Positions 25,618 through 33,664 of a stretch of DNA of 64,000 nucleotides are shown piece by piece. Source of the DNA: Dokdonella fugitiva (lineage in GTDB: Bacteria > Pseudomonadota > Gammaproteobacteria > Xanthomonadales > Rhodanobacteraceae); NCBI RefSeq assembly GCF_004342425.1, contig NZ_SLWQ01000001.1:310001-374000 (forward strand). Reading direction: 5' to 3'. Every line of letters starts with the position of its first letter. The first letter of the stretch is position 1. Both the position numbers and the translations under genes were made by a program. A model generated the notes under the pieces. It was not told where the DNA came from. It worked only from the letters and a program-made list of their open reading frames with translations, and ran no database searches.

Positions 25618-27543
25618 TCAGTCCGTGGCGACCACGGGCAGGTCGATGTGACTCGCCTGCTCGCCCGCGACGTATACACGCTGCGTCGCCTTGCGATAGT
25701 CACCCGGCTTGGCGAGGAAGATGTTGTCGACGTACGTCTGCGGGTTGCGGTCGTACAGCGGGAACCAGCTCGACTGCACCTGCACCATGATGCGATGGCC
25801 GGGCAGGAATACATGGTTCGCGTTCGGCAATTCGAAACGGTACTTCTGCACCGCGCCCGACGGAATCGCCGACGGATGTTCGAGGCTCTCGCGGTAGCGA
25901 CCGCGGAAGATGTCCATCGCGACGGCGAGCTGGTAGCCGCCGAGTTCGGGCTGCGACGGCACCTCGTCGGGGTAGACGTCGATGAGCTTGACGACCCAGT
26001 CGCTGTCGCTGCCGCTGGTCGAGGCGAACAGGTTCACGAGCGGCGCGCCCGCGATCTTGAGCGGCGCGGTGAGCGGCTCGCTCGCGTAACTCAGCACGTC
26101 GGGACGACCGTCGACGAAGCGCTGGTCGACGACGAGCCAGCGGCGCCACGCGTCGCTGTCCTCGAAATGCACGGGCCGCGGCTGGTACGGCACCGGCTTG
26201 GCCGGATCGGATACGTACTCGTCGTACGCGGCGCCGTCGGCGCGCGCGAAATCGAGCGTGCCGCCCGCATGCAGCCAGATCGGCTTCGACGTCGCGGAGC
26301 AGCCCTGCGCGCAGGCGAGCGGCCAGCGCGACTCGCGCCGCCAGCGGTTCGTGCCGGTTTCGTAGACGAACACCGGCGGCGTATCCGCCTTCGGCGCACC
26401 GTCCTTGAGATACGAATCGAGGAACGGCTTCATGACGTCACGGCGGAACCTGAGCGCCGTGTCGCCGTCGAACTTCAGCGCACCGAGCACGCTGCCGTCG
26501 TAATTGACGCCACTGTGGCGCCACGGCCCGAGCACGAGGAAGTTTCGGTCGTTGGCGGCATCCTTCGGCTCGACGGCTTCGTACGTCGCGATCGCGCCGT
26601 ACATGTCCTCCTGGTCCCACAGGCTCGCGACGATCATGCGCGGCACCTCGAGCGGCTGCGCGGCCATCACCGGGTCGAGCGCCTGGCCCTGCCAGTACGC
26701 ATCGTAGGCCGGGTGCTCGACGATCTTGTTCCAGAAACCGAGCTGGTCGAAGCCGAAGTGCCGGCCGTAGTCGCCCGCGGAGCCGTGCTTGAGGAAGTTC
26801 GCGTAGTCGTCGAACGCGCCGCGAGGCACGCGCAGGCTGTCGTCCTTGCGCGCGGTCTGGCCGTAGATGTAATCGAAATTGGTCTGGCGGAACGCGCCGT
26901 TGTGGAACCAGTCGTCGCCCTTCCAGCCGTCGACCATCGGGCTCATCGGCACCGCGACCTTGAGCGCCGGGTGCGGATTCACGAGTGCCATCAGCACGGT
27001 GAAACCCTCGTACGACGAGCCGATCATGCCGACCTTGCCGTTGCTCTCCTCGACGTGCTTCACGAGCCAGTCGATCGTGTCGTAGGCGTCGGTCGAGTGG
27101 TCGACCTTGCTGCCGTTGAGCGCACCCCGCAGCGGCCGCGTCATCACGTAGTCGCCTTCGGACTTGTACTTGCCGCGCACGTCCTGGAACACACGGATGT
27201 AGCCGTCGCTCGCGAACACCTCGTCGCCGAGCGGCAGGTTCGCGAGCATGCGCGGGCTCACGTTGCGCTCGGCGCGCTTGCTCGCGTTGTAGGGCGTGCG
27301 CGTGAGGATCATCGGCGCGGCGTGCGCGCCCTTCGGGATCATGATCACCGTGTACAGCCGCACGCCGTCGCGCATCGGGATCATCTCCTCGCGGCGGACG
27401 TAGTCGGCGTCCTCGCGCGGCGCCTCGAACTTCTTCGGGATGTCGGGCGAGAGCGGCGGCGTCGCGGCGGGCGCCGGCATGGCGCAGGCGGCGAAGGCGG
27501 ACAGGACGGCGAACGCGCGGATCAACGGGATGGACGACCTCAT
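25618..27543 (-). CDS. Alpha-amino acid ester hydrolase (CocE/NonD, S15-like)
   Basis: The 641-aa product has a signal peptide (cleavage near APAATPP) and an alpha/beta-hydrolase fold with nucleophile Ser177 in GSSYEG, the GxSYxG motif of alpha-amino acid ester hydrolases and CocE. VFQDVRGKYKSEG, SLWDQEDMYG and the C-terminal jelly-roll region with LPGHRIMVQVQSSWFP match Xanthomonas and Acetobacter AEHs, which act on beta-lactam and peptide esters in the periplasm. Start chosen at the ATG at 27543 with AGGAG upstream. A dipeptidyl-peptidase (X-Pro) role is less likely. Confidence 0.9.
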   Translation of the reverse strand: MRSSIPLIRAFAVLSAFAACAMPAPAATPPLSPDIPKKFEAPREDADYVRREEMIPMRDGVRLYTVIMIPKGAHAAPMILTRTPYNASKRAERNVSPRMLANLPLGDEVFASDGYIRVFQDVRGKYKSEGDYVMTRPLRGALNGSKVDHSTDAYDTIDWLVKHVEESNGKVGMIGSSYEGFTVLMALVNPHPALKVAVPMSPMVDGWKGDDWFHNGAFRQTNFDYIYGQTARKDDSLRVPRGAFDDYANFLKHGSAGDYGRHFGFDQLGFWNKIVEHPAYDAYWQGQALDPVMAAQPLEVPRMIVASLWDQEDMYGAIATYEAVEPKDAANDRNFLVLGPWRHSGVNYDGSVLGALKFDGDTALRFRRDVMKPFLDSYLKDGAPKADTPPVFVYETGTNRWRRESRWPLACAQGCSATSKPIWLHAGGTLDFARADGAAYDEYVSDPAKPVPYQPRPVHFEDSDAWRRWLVVDQRFVDGRPDVLSYASEPLTAPLKIAGAPLVNLFASTSGSDSDWVVKLIDVYPDEVPSQPELGGYQLAVAMDIFRGRYRESLEHPSAIPSGAVQKYRFELPNANHVFLPGHRIMVQVQSSWFPLYDRNPQTYVDNIFLAKPGDYRKATQRVYVAGEQASHIDLPVVATD

Positions 27544-27672
27544 CGGCGGCTCCTCGATCGCGAAAGCGCCGACGATAAACGCAAACGCGCGCCCTGCGAA
27601 GGGTCGCGCCCCGGGTCGGCGCGTGCGCGACGGGACAGCGCACGAAGGTCGCTGCAAGCCCCCGTCCGGCCG

Positions 27673-27709
27673 TGACGTCATGGATCGATGATCGATTTGC
27701 AAGGCAAAT
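27673..27709. promoter_or_regulatory. Cluster of short palindromes in the divergent spacer
   Basis: TGACGTCA (27673-27680) is a perfect palindrome, and ATTTGC-AAG-GCAAAT (27695-27709) a perfect inverted repeat, with overlapping GATCGATGATCGAT between. The spacer separates the ester hydrolase (minus) from the Asp-box protein (plus), so these may be operator sites. No cognate regulator is known. Confidence 0.3.
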
Positions 27710-27779
27710 GCAAGCAAACCGTGACGACTCGCCGGGCAGCCGGGGCGATCATGAGGGGCCCCGAACAGGTGTTTTCCCC

Positions 27780-29930
27780 ATGGCCTTCGATCCCCGCCCC
27801 TTCGCCTTGCTCGTATACTGCTCAGCCGCGGCATCCGTCGCGACGCCGCCGGCGCCGCAGGCATGGACCGACGTGCGTGGCGCGCGAGCGCCACGGCACA
27901 CGACCGGCACGCACGATCTTCTCCCCGCAGGTGGCGGCACGTGGAACCCCCTCGGCCCGCCCGGCGGCGACGTCGCGGTCGTCGCCGCGTCGCCGTCCAC
28001 GCCGTCGATCGTGCTCGCGGGCACCGCGCCGGCCGGCGGCCCGGGTGGCAGCCTGTATCGCTCGACCGACGCCGGTGCGCACTGGATGCCCGTGCCCTCG
28101 CTCATCGGCAACAGCGTGCACGACGTCGCCTGGTCGAGCGATGGCCGCGTCTACGCGGCGACGCAGGATGGCGTCTGGAGCAGCGACGACGCGGGCAGCA
28201 CGTGGACCCAGCGCGACCTCGGCATCGACCCGCAGCTCGACGCGACGTTCTCGCTGGCGGTCGACGGAGCCACGGTGTGGGTCGGCGTGTCGGCCGCCAC
28301 CGGATTCCAGGGCGTCAACCTCATGCGGTCGCTCGACCGTGGCATGAGCTGGCAGGATCGCACGCCGCCGCACGCGGCGCCGCTGAACGGCACCGCGATC
28401 GCACTGGATCCGGCGCATCCGGGCACCGTTGTCGCCGGCTTCCGCGGCGACTTCGGCACCGGCGAAGTGTGGACGAGCGTCGACGGCGGCGATCACTGGG
28501 ATGACCGCAGCGGCGGGCTGCCCGGCACGCCGGTCAACGCGCTGCATTACGACGGCACGCGCCTGCTCGTCGGCGGCGGCATGAACTTCGGTTCGCAGTA
28601 TTTCGGCCTGTACGCGTCGACCGACCTCGGCCAGAGCTGGGCGCCGCTGCACGACGCGAGCTGGCCGCTGCCGATCGTGACCGCGATCGCAGTCGATCCC
28701 GCCGACGCGCAGACGATAGTCGTTGCGACCGACGGCACCGGCGTGCACCGCACGCGCGACGGCGGCGCGCACTGGGAGATCGGCATCGGCGGCAGCGGTT
28801 CGCTCGCGGCGCAATCGGTGCGCTGGGCCGCGCCGGCTTCAGACGCGTTGCTGGTCGGTACCAGCGCGCTCGGCGTGTTCCGCTCGGCCGATGCCGACGC
28901 GCCGCTCGTCGCCGCGTCGGACGGCATCTCCGAGTTCAACCTCGTTTCGATCGCGGGCAATCCCCACGATCCGGCCGAGGTCGCGGTCGCGTTCCAGGGC
29001 AACAACATCGGCGGGGTCATGAGCTCGACCGACGGCGGCGCGCACTGGACGCTGGAAGCGCTGCCGCCGACGCGCTACAGCAAGGTCGCCTGGTCGCCGT
29101 CGGGCGTGCTGTACGCGATCTCGAGCGGCCCGACGACGACGGCGCCCGAAGGGCTGTACCGGCGCGAAGCCGACGCGAGCTGGATCGGCCTCGGCCCCGA
29201 CCAGGGGCCGCTGTACGAATCCGACCTCGCCGCGCTGGCGTTCAGCGAGGCGGATCCCGACCTCATCCTGCTCGGCGGCTCCGACTTCGGCGTCGCGGGC
29301 AACGCCGGCACGCTATGGCGCTCGGCCGACGCGGGCCAGACCTGGGACAAGCAGTACATCGGCGACGAAGGTCTCTTCGTGAGCGACATCGAGATCGTCC
29401 GCGACGGCGGCGACGAAGTCATGCTCGCGCCGTACACGGGCTACTTCTCGCCCGACCAGGGCGGTGTACTGCGCTCCGCCGACGGCGGCGCGACCTGGGC
29501 GCCCGTGCTCGAACGATCGACCTGGGTGCAGCGCCCCCACGTGTGCGCATCGAGCGCCGACCCGCAGGTGTTCTACCTCGGCATCGCGACCGGCTGGGTC
29601 ACCGGCACCCTGATGCGCAGCGACGACGCCGGTGCGAGCTGGGTGCCGACGGGATGGAACGGCGCCCCGGTCGCCGACATCGCCTGTGACCCGACCGACG
29701 GCGACACGCTCTACATCGCGCAAGGCGCAGGCGCGCGCGTCGCGCGCTCGACCGACGCCGGCCTCACGTTCACGCCGTTCGCGAGCGGCCTCGACGCCGC
29801 CGGAGCGCCGGCCGAACTCGCGACGGTGCGCGCCGACGCCGATGCGCGCCTGCTGCTCGCGACGAACAAGGGCAGCTACGTCGCGACGCTCGTCGTCGGC
29901 GACGCGATCTTCGCCGACGGCTTCGAGTGA
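27780..29930 (+). CDS. Secreted Asp-box (BNR) beta-propeller protein with FADGFE tail
   Basis: The 716-aa product begins MAFDPRPFALLVYCSAAASV, a signal peptide; 36 further upstream codons are in frame but hydrophilic. At least ten Asp-box turns (S-x-D-x-G-x-x-W) are visible, such as RSTDAGAHW, SSDDAGSTW, RTRDGGAHW, SSTDGGAHW and RSADAGQTW, as in sortilin/VPS10-like or sialidase-like propellers. Sialidase catalytic residues were not looked for in detail and no such function is claimed. It ends GDAIFADGFE at the very C-terminus, the shared tail. The product is probably secreted or surface-bound. Confidence 0.88.
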   Translation: MAFDPRPFALLVYCSAAASVATPPAPQAWTDVRGARAPRHTTGTHDLLPAGGGTWNPLGPPGGDVAVVAASPSTPSIVLAGTAPAGGPGGSLYRSTDAGAHWMPVPSLIGNSVHDVAWSSDGRVYAATQDGVWSSDDAGSTWTQRDLGIDPQLDATFSLAVDGATVWVGVSAATGFQGVNLMRSLDRGMSWQDRTPPHAAPLNGTAIALDPAHPGTVVAGFRGDFGTGEVWTSVDGGDHWDDRSGGLPGTPVNALHYDGTRLLVGGGMNFGSQYFGLYASTDLGQSWAPLHDASWPLPIVTAIAVDPADAQTIVVATDGTGVHRTRDGGAHWEIGIGGSGSLAAQSVRWAAPASDALLVGTSALGVFRSADADAPLVAASDGISEFNLVSIAGNPHDPAEVAVAFQGNNIGGVMSSTDGGAHWTLEALPPTRYSKVAWSPSGVLYAISSGPTTTAPEGLYRREADASWIGLGPDQGPLYESDLAALAFSEADPDLILLGGSDFGVAGNAGTLWRSADAGQTWDKQYIGDEGLFVSDIEIVRDGGDEVMLAPYTGYFSPDQGGVLRSADGGATWAPVLERSTWVQRPHVCASSADPQVFYLGIATGWVTGTLMRSDDAGASWVPTGWNGAPVADIACDPTDGDTLYIAQGAGARVARSTDAGLTFTPFASGLDAAGAPAELATVRADADARLLLATNKGSYVATLVVGDAIFADGFE

Positions 29931-29934
29931 TTCC

Positions 29935-29963
29935 GTGGGTGCGGCGCTTCGGCGCCGCTCCCA
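29935..29963. repeat. REP-like hairpin after the Asp-box gene
   Basis: GTGGGTGCGGCGC and GGCGCCGCTCCCA arms enclose TTC. On the minus strand it begins TGGGAGCGGCG, as in the units at 22972 and 25587. It starts five bases after the stop codon. From here to 30136 GC content falls and no convincing gene is seen. Confidence 0.55.
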
Positions 29964-30136
29964 GGCCATTCCGACCTTGGGGTGTAGCGCCGTCCTTCAA
30001 CAACGCGGTGGCCAGCGCCGAACGTCCGTCTCGCGCTTGCGGCTCCTTCAGCTCGCGATATGGCGCCTCCCCCAGAAGAGCGAACCGTCAGCTTCCGGTC
30101 CAAGCAATCGTTCGGAGTGCACCACACGACTACATG

Positions 30137-30589
30137 TCAGTCGACATAGCAGAGCATGGCCAAGCGACGATGCCGCTCTTCAAGCCTCGAAACGTCCACG
30201 GTCGTGCCTCGCAGTGATTCCATGAGCTCGCCACGAGCCACCAGTATTCCCTGCGAACCCCGATGGCCGACCAATATGACGTCCGGGTGGAATTTGTCGG
30301 GCCCGATGGATCGAACCACATAGCCCTTGATCAATTCCGGCATCTGTAAGCCGATCTTTTCGACATCGAGGTTGCCGCCACCTCTTCCCGGCCCGGCCGG
30401 AGCGTAGGGATCGAAGTCGGAACTCTTGAAAGTCCTGGAGAATATCTGGGCGTCCGCCCAAGCCAGGAGCTGCGCGCTTCTGGCGTCATCGCGCAGAACA
30501 TTCTTGTACCCGTCGCACTGGATCGACGTCCAGTCGACGCAGGAGGAGAGCATCGCCGCCGTGATCATGAGCAGACAACGCCAAGCCAT
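30137..30589 (-). CDS. Orphan putative lipoprotein in a lower-GC patch
   Basis: The 150-aa product MAWRCLLMITAAMLSSC has a basic start, short hydrophobic stretch and lipobox-like MLSSC with Cys17 as the lipidation candidate. The mature part has one further Cys pair (IQCDGYK, LCYVD) and the phrase DVILVGHRGSQGILVARGEL. Base composition is lower in GC than the neighbours. It lies beside a broken Rhs fragment, as small cargo or immunity-type genes often do, but nothing in the sequence proves such a role. No family recognised. Confidence 0.6.
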   Translation of the reverse strand: MAWRCLLMITAAMLSSCVDWTSIQCDGYKNVLRDDARSAQLLAWADAQIFSRTFKSSDFDPYAPAGPGRGGGNLDVEKIGLQMPELIKGYVVRSIGPDKFHPDVILVGHRGSQGILVARGELMESLRGTTVDVSRLEERHRRLAMLCYVD

Positions 30590-30710
30590 CTCCCCCCTGA
30601 CTGCTTCGTCCCGGGGCGCTTGCCGGAACCGGTACCCCTTCGATGTGCCAGAGCCACTTCACCGGGCATGTGATGGGTAAACAGGACGACTCCGCGCCTG
30701 CGCTCGCACA

Positions 30711-30875
30711 TCATTTACCTGGAGGTAGCGATTCGCTCCAACGGACAACATCACCTTGCTCGACGATTCTCTCGACCTTGTCGCCCTTCGCTTTGATCAG
30801 CGAATAGCAGTTCAGATCGAAGTGGACGTCGGTGCGTAGCTTGAAATCTTCCTTGCCGCAAAACGAGCTGACCAT
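30711..30875 (-). pseudogene. 54-codon ORF tail joined to the Rhs fragment
   Basis: The frame from ATG 30875 (MVSSFCGKEDFKLRT) to the stop at 30711 ends with GDVVRWSESLPPGK. It overlaps the end of the Rhs fragment in another frame. The composition looks like the C-terminus of a real protein (KGDKVERIVEQGDVVRW), so it may be the remnant of a different gene fused by deletion, or of the Rhs variable tip. It could also be chance. Sequence comparison would decide. Confidence 0.4.
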
Positions 30876-31415
30876 TGGATCATGCCGACGGATTCGGCCA
30901 TCTCGTGGCCGGTGTAGCCGTGCGTGGTCATCGCCCGCAGCCTGCTTTCGAGGCCCGCCGTCCACGGCGTGGCCGCTCCCCACGTATCCGCGTCGCGGCG
31001 CTGGCCCCAGGCATCGAAGCTGTGGTTGCCGGCCGCGTTCACCGGCAGCAACGTCGTCGCCGCAAGCACCTGCTGGGTGCTGCCCTGCGCGTCGGCGAGC
31101 AGGACCTGGCGCTTGATGCGGTAGCTCGAGCCGGAACCCGTCTGCACCGAGATCACGTTGCCGAGCAGGCGACGGACTTCCTGCAACTGGCTCGCACCGT
31201 TGTTGCTGTTCGCGCCATAGCGGATTTCCGCGCCGCCGACGACGTGCACCACGGTATCGGGCGACATGCCGGCGTAGTCGATGCGCCGCACGCGCTCGCG
31301 ATTCGGGCCGTACTCGAAGCCGACATGCGAAGCGTTCGCCGCATCGCGGATGTCGCGCACCTGGTCGGTGGCGGCGTACAGGAGCGTCCTGCTGCCGCGG
31401 ATCGACCTGCATCGA
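30812..31415 (-). pseudogene. Rhs-family core fragment, both ends missing
   Basis: The frame reads ...TLLYAATDQVRDIRDAANAS, then FEYGPNRERVRRIDY, VLLADAQGSTQQVL, SFDAWGQRRDADTWG and THGYTGHEMAESVGMI. These are the closing signatures of Rhs/YD-repeat shells, which encapsulate a C-terminal toxin. Right after GYTGHEMAESVGMI the family normally has a xMNGRVYDP core; here it changes to QWSARFAARK and stops at 30812. In the other direction an in-frame stop at about 31469 ends the similarity, so thousands of bases of a full Rhs gene are absent. It is a decayed remnant. Confidence 0.8.
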
Positions 31416-31483
31416 CGCGACGCCGCGGCAAAAATGGACGCGGGAGTATGAGGGAGTTTTTTACTTCAGCAGATCGACGGATC

Positions 31484-31501
31484 GCGCCGCGTTAGCGGCG
31501 C
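31484..31501 (-). terminator. Hairpin after the DUF4097 gene
   Basis: GCGCCGC and GCGGCGC arms enclose TAAC (minus strand), 31 bases after the DUF4097 stop. No T-run follows directly, so it is a weak terminator candidate. It also marks the upstream edge of the low-GC/Rhs patch. Confidence 0.35.
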
Positions 31502-31532
31502 ATCCGGTGCAACGGACCGCACGTCCGGCGCG

Positions 31533-32360
31533 TCAGTCGTCGTCGCGCGGCACGTCGGTGCGGCCACGCACGCCGCGGTGGCGGATGCTGCCCGAACCCT
31601 TGCTGCGCACGCTGAAGTCGCCGCCGATGTCGGACACGTCGATGTCGCCGGAGCCGATCGAATCGACGCGCACGTCGCGGTCGACGTGGCCGATCGTGAC
31701 GTCGCCGGAGCCGACGCTGCCGATCGTGACGCCGCCGCCGACGTTGTCGAAGGTAACGTCGCCGGAACCCACGTGCTCCACATGCACGTCGCCGCGCACG
31801 TCGCGCACGACGAGGTCGCCGGACGAAACGCTGCGCACCTCGACGCTGCCGATGTCGCTGGCGTCGACGTCGCCCGAACTCAGCTTGAGGTCGAACAGGC
31901 CGGCGATCTTGCGCGCGGCAAGGTCGCCCGAGCTGCCGTCATAGCGCAGCGATGCGACTTCGCGCACGCGCGCGTCGCCCGAACCCGAGCGCACTTCGAC
32001 CGCGAGCGAAGCCGGCACGCGGATCTCGATGTCGACGTAGGCGTAGCTCGACCCGAACCAGCTCCAGGCGCTCGAACGGTCCTGGCGCGGCGTGATCGTG
32101 AGCCGGTCGCCGCTGCGCTGCTGGTCGACGCCGAGGGCGGCGAGCCGGGCCTGTTCCGAAGCACAGGCGCGGCCGCGCACTTCGACTTTCGCGAGGCCGG
32201 GCACGCCGACCACCTCGAGGTCGCTCGAGCCGATCGTGGCGGCGAGCGTCTTGAGCCCGGCGGCGTCGACGTCGAAGTCGTGACGGGCGGTGAACTTGCA
32301 GTCGTTCGCAGCCGCGAACGCGGGAACCAGGGCGAACAGGACGAGGCTGAGGCGGCGCAT
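31533..32360 (-). CDS. Secreted DUF4097-type beta-helix/adhesin-like protein
   Basis: The 275-aa product has a signal peptide (MRRLSLVLFALVPAFAAAND) and a repetitive beta domain. The motif [GS]SGD recurs about every 17-22 residues (RSGSGDARV, LSSGDVDA, VSSGDLVV, VGSGDVTF, VGSGDVTI, IGSGDIDV, KGSGSIRH), the DUF4097 pattern predicted to form a right-handed beta structure. One Cys pair lies in the N-terminal part. It lacks the FxDGFE tail. Function of the family is unknown; the name adhesin is a database habit. Confidence 0.85.
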   Translation of the reverse strand: MRRLSLVLFALVPAFAAANDCKFTARHDFDVDAAGLKTLAATIGSSDLEVVGVPGLAKVEVRGRACASEQARLAALGVDQQRSGDRLTITPRQDRSSAWSWFGSSYAYVDIEIRVPASLAVEVRSGSGDARVREVASLRYDGSSGDLAARKIAGLFDLKLSSGDVDASDIGSVEVRSVSSGDLVVRDVRGDVHVEHVGSGDVTFDNVGGGVTIGSVGSGDVTIGHVDRDVRVDSIGSGDIDVSDIGGDFSVRSKGSGSIRHRGVRGRTDVPRDDD

Positions 32361-32459
32361 GCGTGCGGCTCCGTGGGGGATCCCCGCTTCAGATGCGGCC
32401 TCGGGCGCGAAGGTTTAAGGCGGATGCGCTAGCCTGTGGCCGCTGCCGGAGGACCCTCG

Positions 32460-33488
32460 ATGCCCCACCCGCTCGGCATGGATTTACCCCTGATCCAGGC
32501 GCCGATGGCCGGCGTGCAGGGCAGCGCGCTCGCGCTCGCCGTATCCAATGCGGGCGGGCTCGGCTCGCTGCCGTGCGCGATGCTGCCGCCGGACGCGTTG
32601 CGGCGCGAACTCGACGCACTGCAGGGCGGCACGACGCGACCGTTCAACCTCAACTTCTTCTGCCACCAGCCGCCTGCGCCCGACGAGGCGCGCGAACGCG
32701 CCTGGCGCGACGCGCTTGCGCCGTACTACCGCGAGGCCGGCCTCGACCCGGAAGCGGTGCCCGCGGCGGTATCGCGCGTGCCGTTCGACGCGCGCACCGC
32801 GCACCTCGTCGAGGCGTACCGGCCGCGGGTCGTCAGCTTCCATTTCGGCCTGCCCGCGCCCGACCTGCTCGCGCAGGTGAAGGCATGGGGTTCCAAGGTG
32901 CTCGCGTCGGCGACGACGCTCGCCGAGGCGCAGTGGCTCGAATCGCGCGGGGTCGATGCGGTGATCGCGCAGGGCCTCGAGGCAGGCGGCCATCGCGGGC
33001 ACTTCCTCGACGACGACCTCACGCGTCAGGCTGGCACGTTCGCGCTGCTGCCGCAGCTCGTGCGCGGCTTGCGCATCCCGGTGATCGCCGCCGGCGGCGT
33101 CGCCGACGCGCGCGGCGTCGCCGCGGCACTCGCGCTCGGCGCGAGCGCGGTGCAGGTCGGCACGAGCTATCTGCTCTGCGACGAAGCGACCACGCACGCG
33201 GTGCATCGCGCCGCGTTGCGCAGCGACGCGGCCGCGCATACGGCGCTGACGAACCTCTTCAGTGGCGGCGTCGCACGCGGCATCGTCAACCGGCTCATGC
33301 GCGAGCTCGGGCCGATGCATCCGCTCGCGCCGCCGTTCCCGCTTGCCGCAGCGGCGATCGCGCCACTGCGCGCGCATGCCGAACGCGCCGGCCGCGGCGA
33401 CTTCTCGCCGTTGTGGGCGGGACAGAACACGAGCGGTTGCCGCAGCATCGGCGCCGCGGCGCTCACACGCGAACTCGCCGGCGCCTGA
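32460..33488 (+). CDS. Nitronate monooxygenase
   Basis: The 342-aa FMN enzyme begins MPHPLGMDLPLIQAPMAGVQ with GGAGG upstream. It shows the family FMN-binding AQGLEAGGHRGHF, VIAAGGVADARGVAAALALG and the VQVGTSYLLCDEA region. Nitronate monooxygenases oxidise toxic propionate 3-nitronate and nitroalkanes. The histidine of GGHRGH is the usual catalytic base. No neighbour suggests a specific pathway. Confidence 0.92.
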   Translation: MPHPLGMDLPLIQAPMAGVQGSALALAVSNAGGLGSLPCAMLPPDALRRELDALQGGTTRPFNLNFFCHQPPAPDEARERAWRDALAPYYREAGLDPEAVPAAVSRVPFDARTAHLVEAYRPRVVSFHFGLPAPDLLAQVKAWGSKVLASATTLAEAQWLESRGVDAVIAQGLEAGGHRGHFLDDDLTRQAGTFALLPQLVRGLRIPVIAAGGVADARGVAAALALGASAVQVGTSYLLCDEATTHAVHRAALRSDAAAHTALTNLFSGGVARGIVNRLMRELGPMHPLAPPFPLAAAAIAPLRAHAERAGRGDFSPLWAGQNTSGCRSIGAAALTRELAGA

Positions 33489-33664
33489 ACCGGTGAAAGC
33501 CGGAATCCAGGGCCTTTGATGCCTCGAAGCAACGACGCCGGGTCCCGGCCTTCGCCGGCACGACGATGGGAGCCTTGCGTACGACGATCGCTTTCGCGTC
33601 CGTTGCCGGCTTCGTGACCGTCGAAGCGCTTCCCGCGCGGCAGCCGCGCCGCTACGCTGGCGTG

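Noticed and set aside
29876..30127. 83-aa minus-strand ORF next to the orphan lipoprotein
   Set aside because: It runs antisense over the end of the Asp-box gene and a REP hairpin and has no ribosome site.
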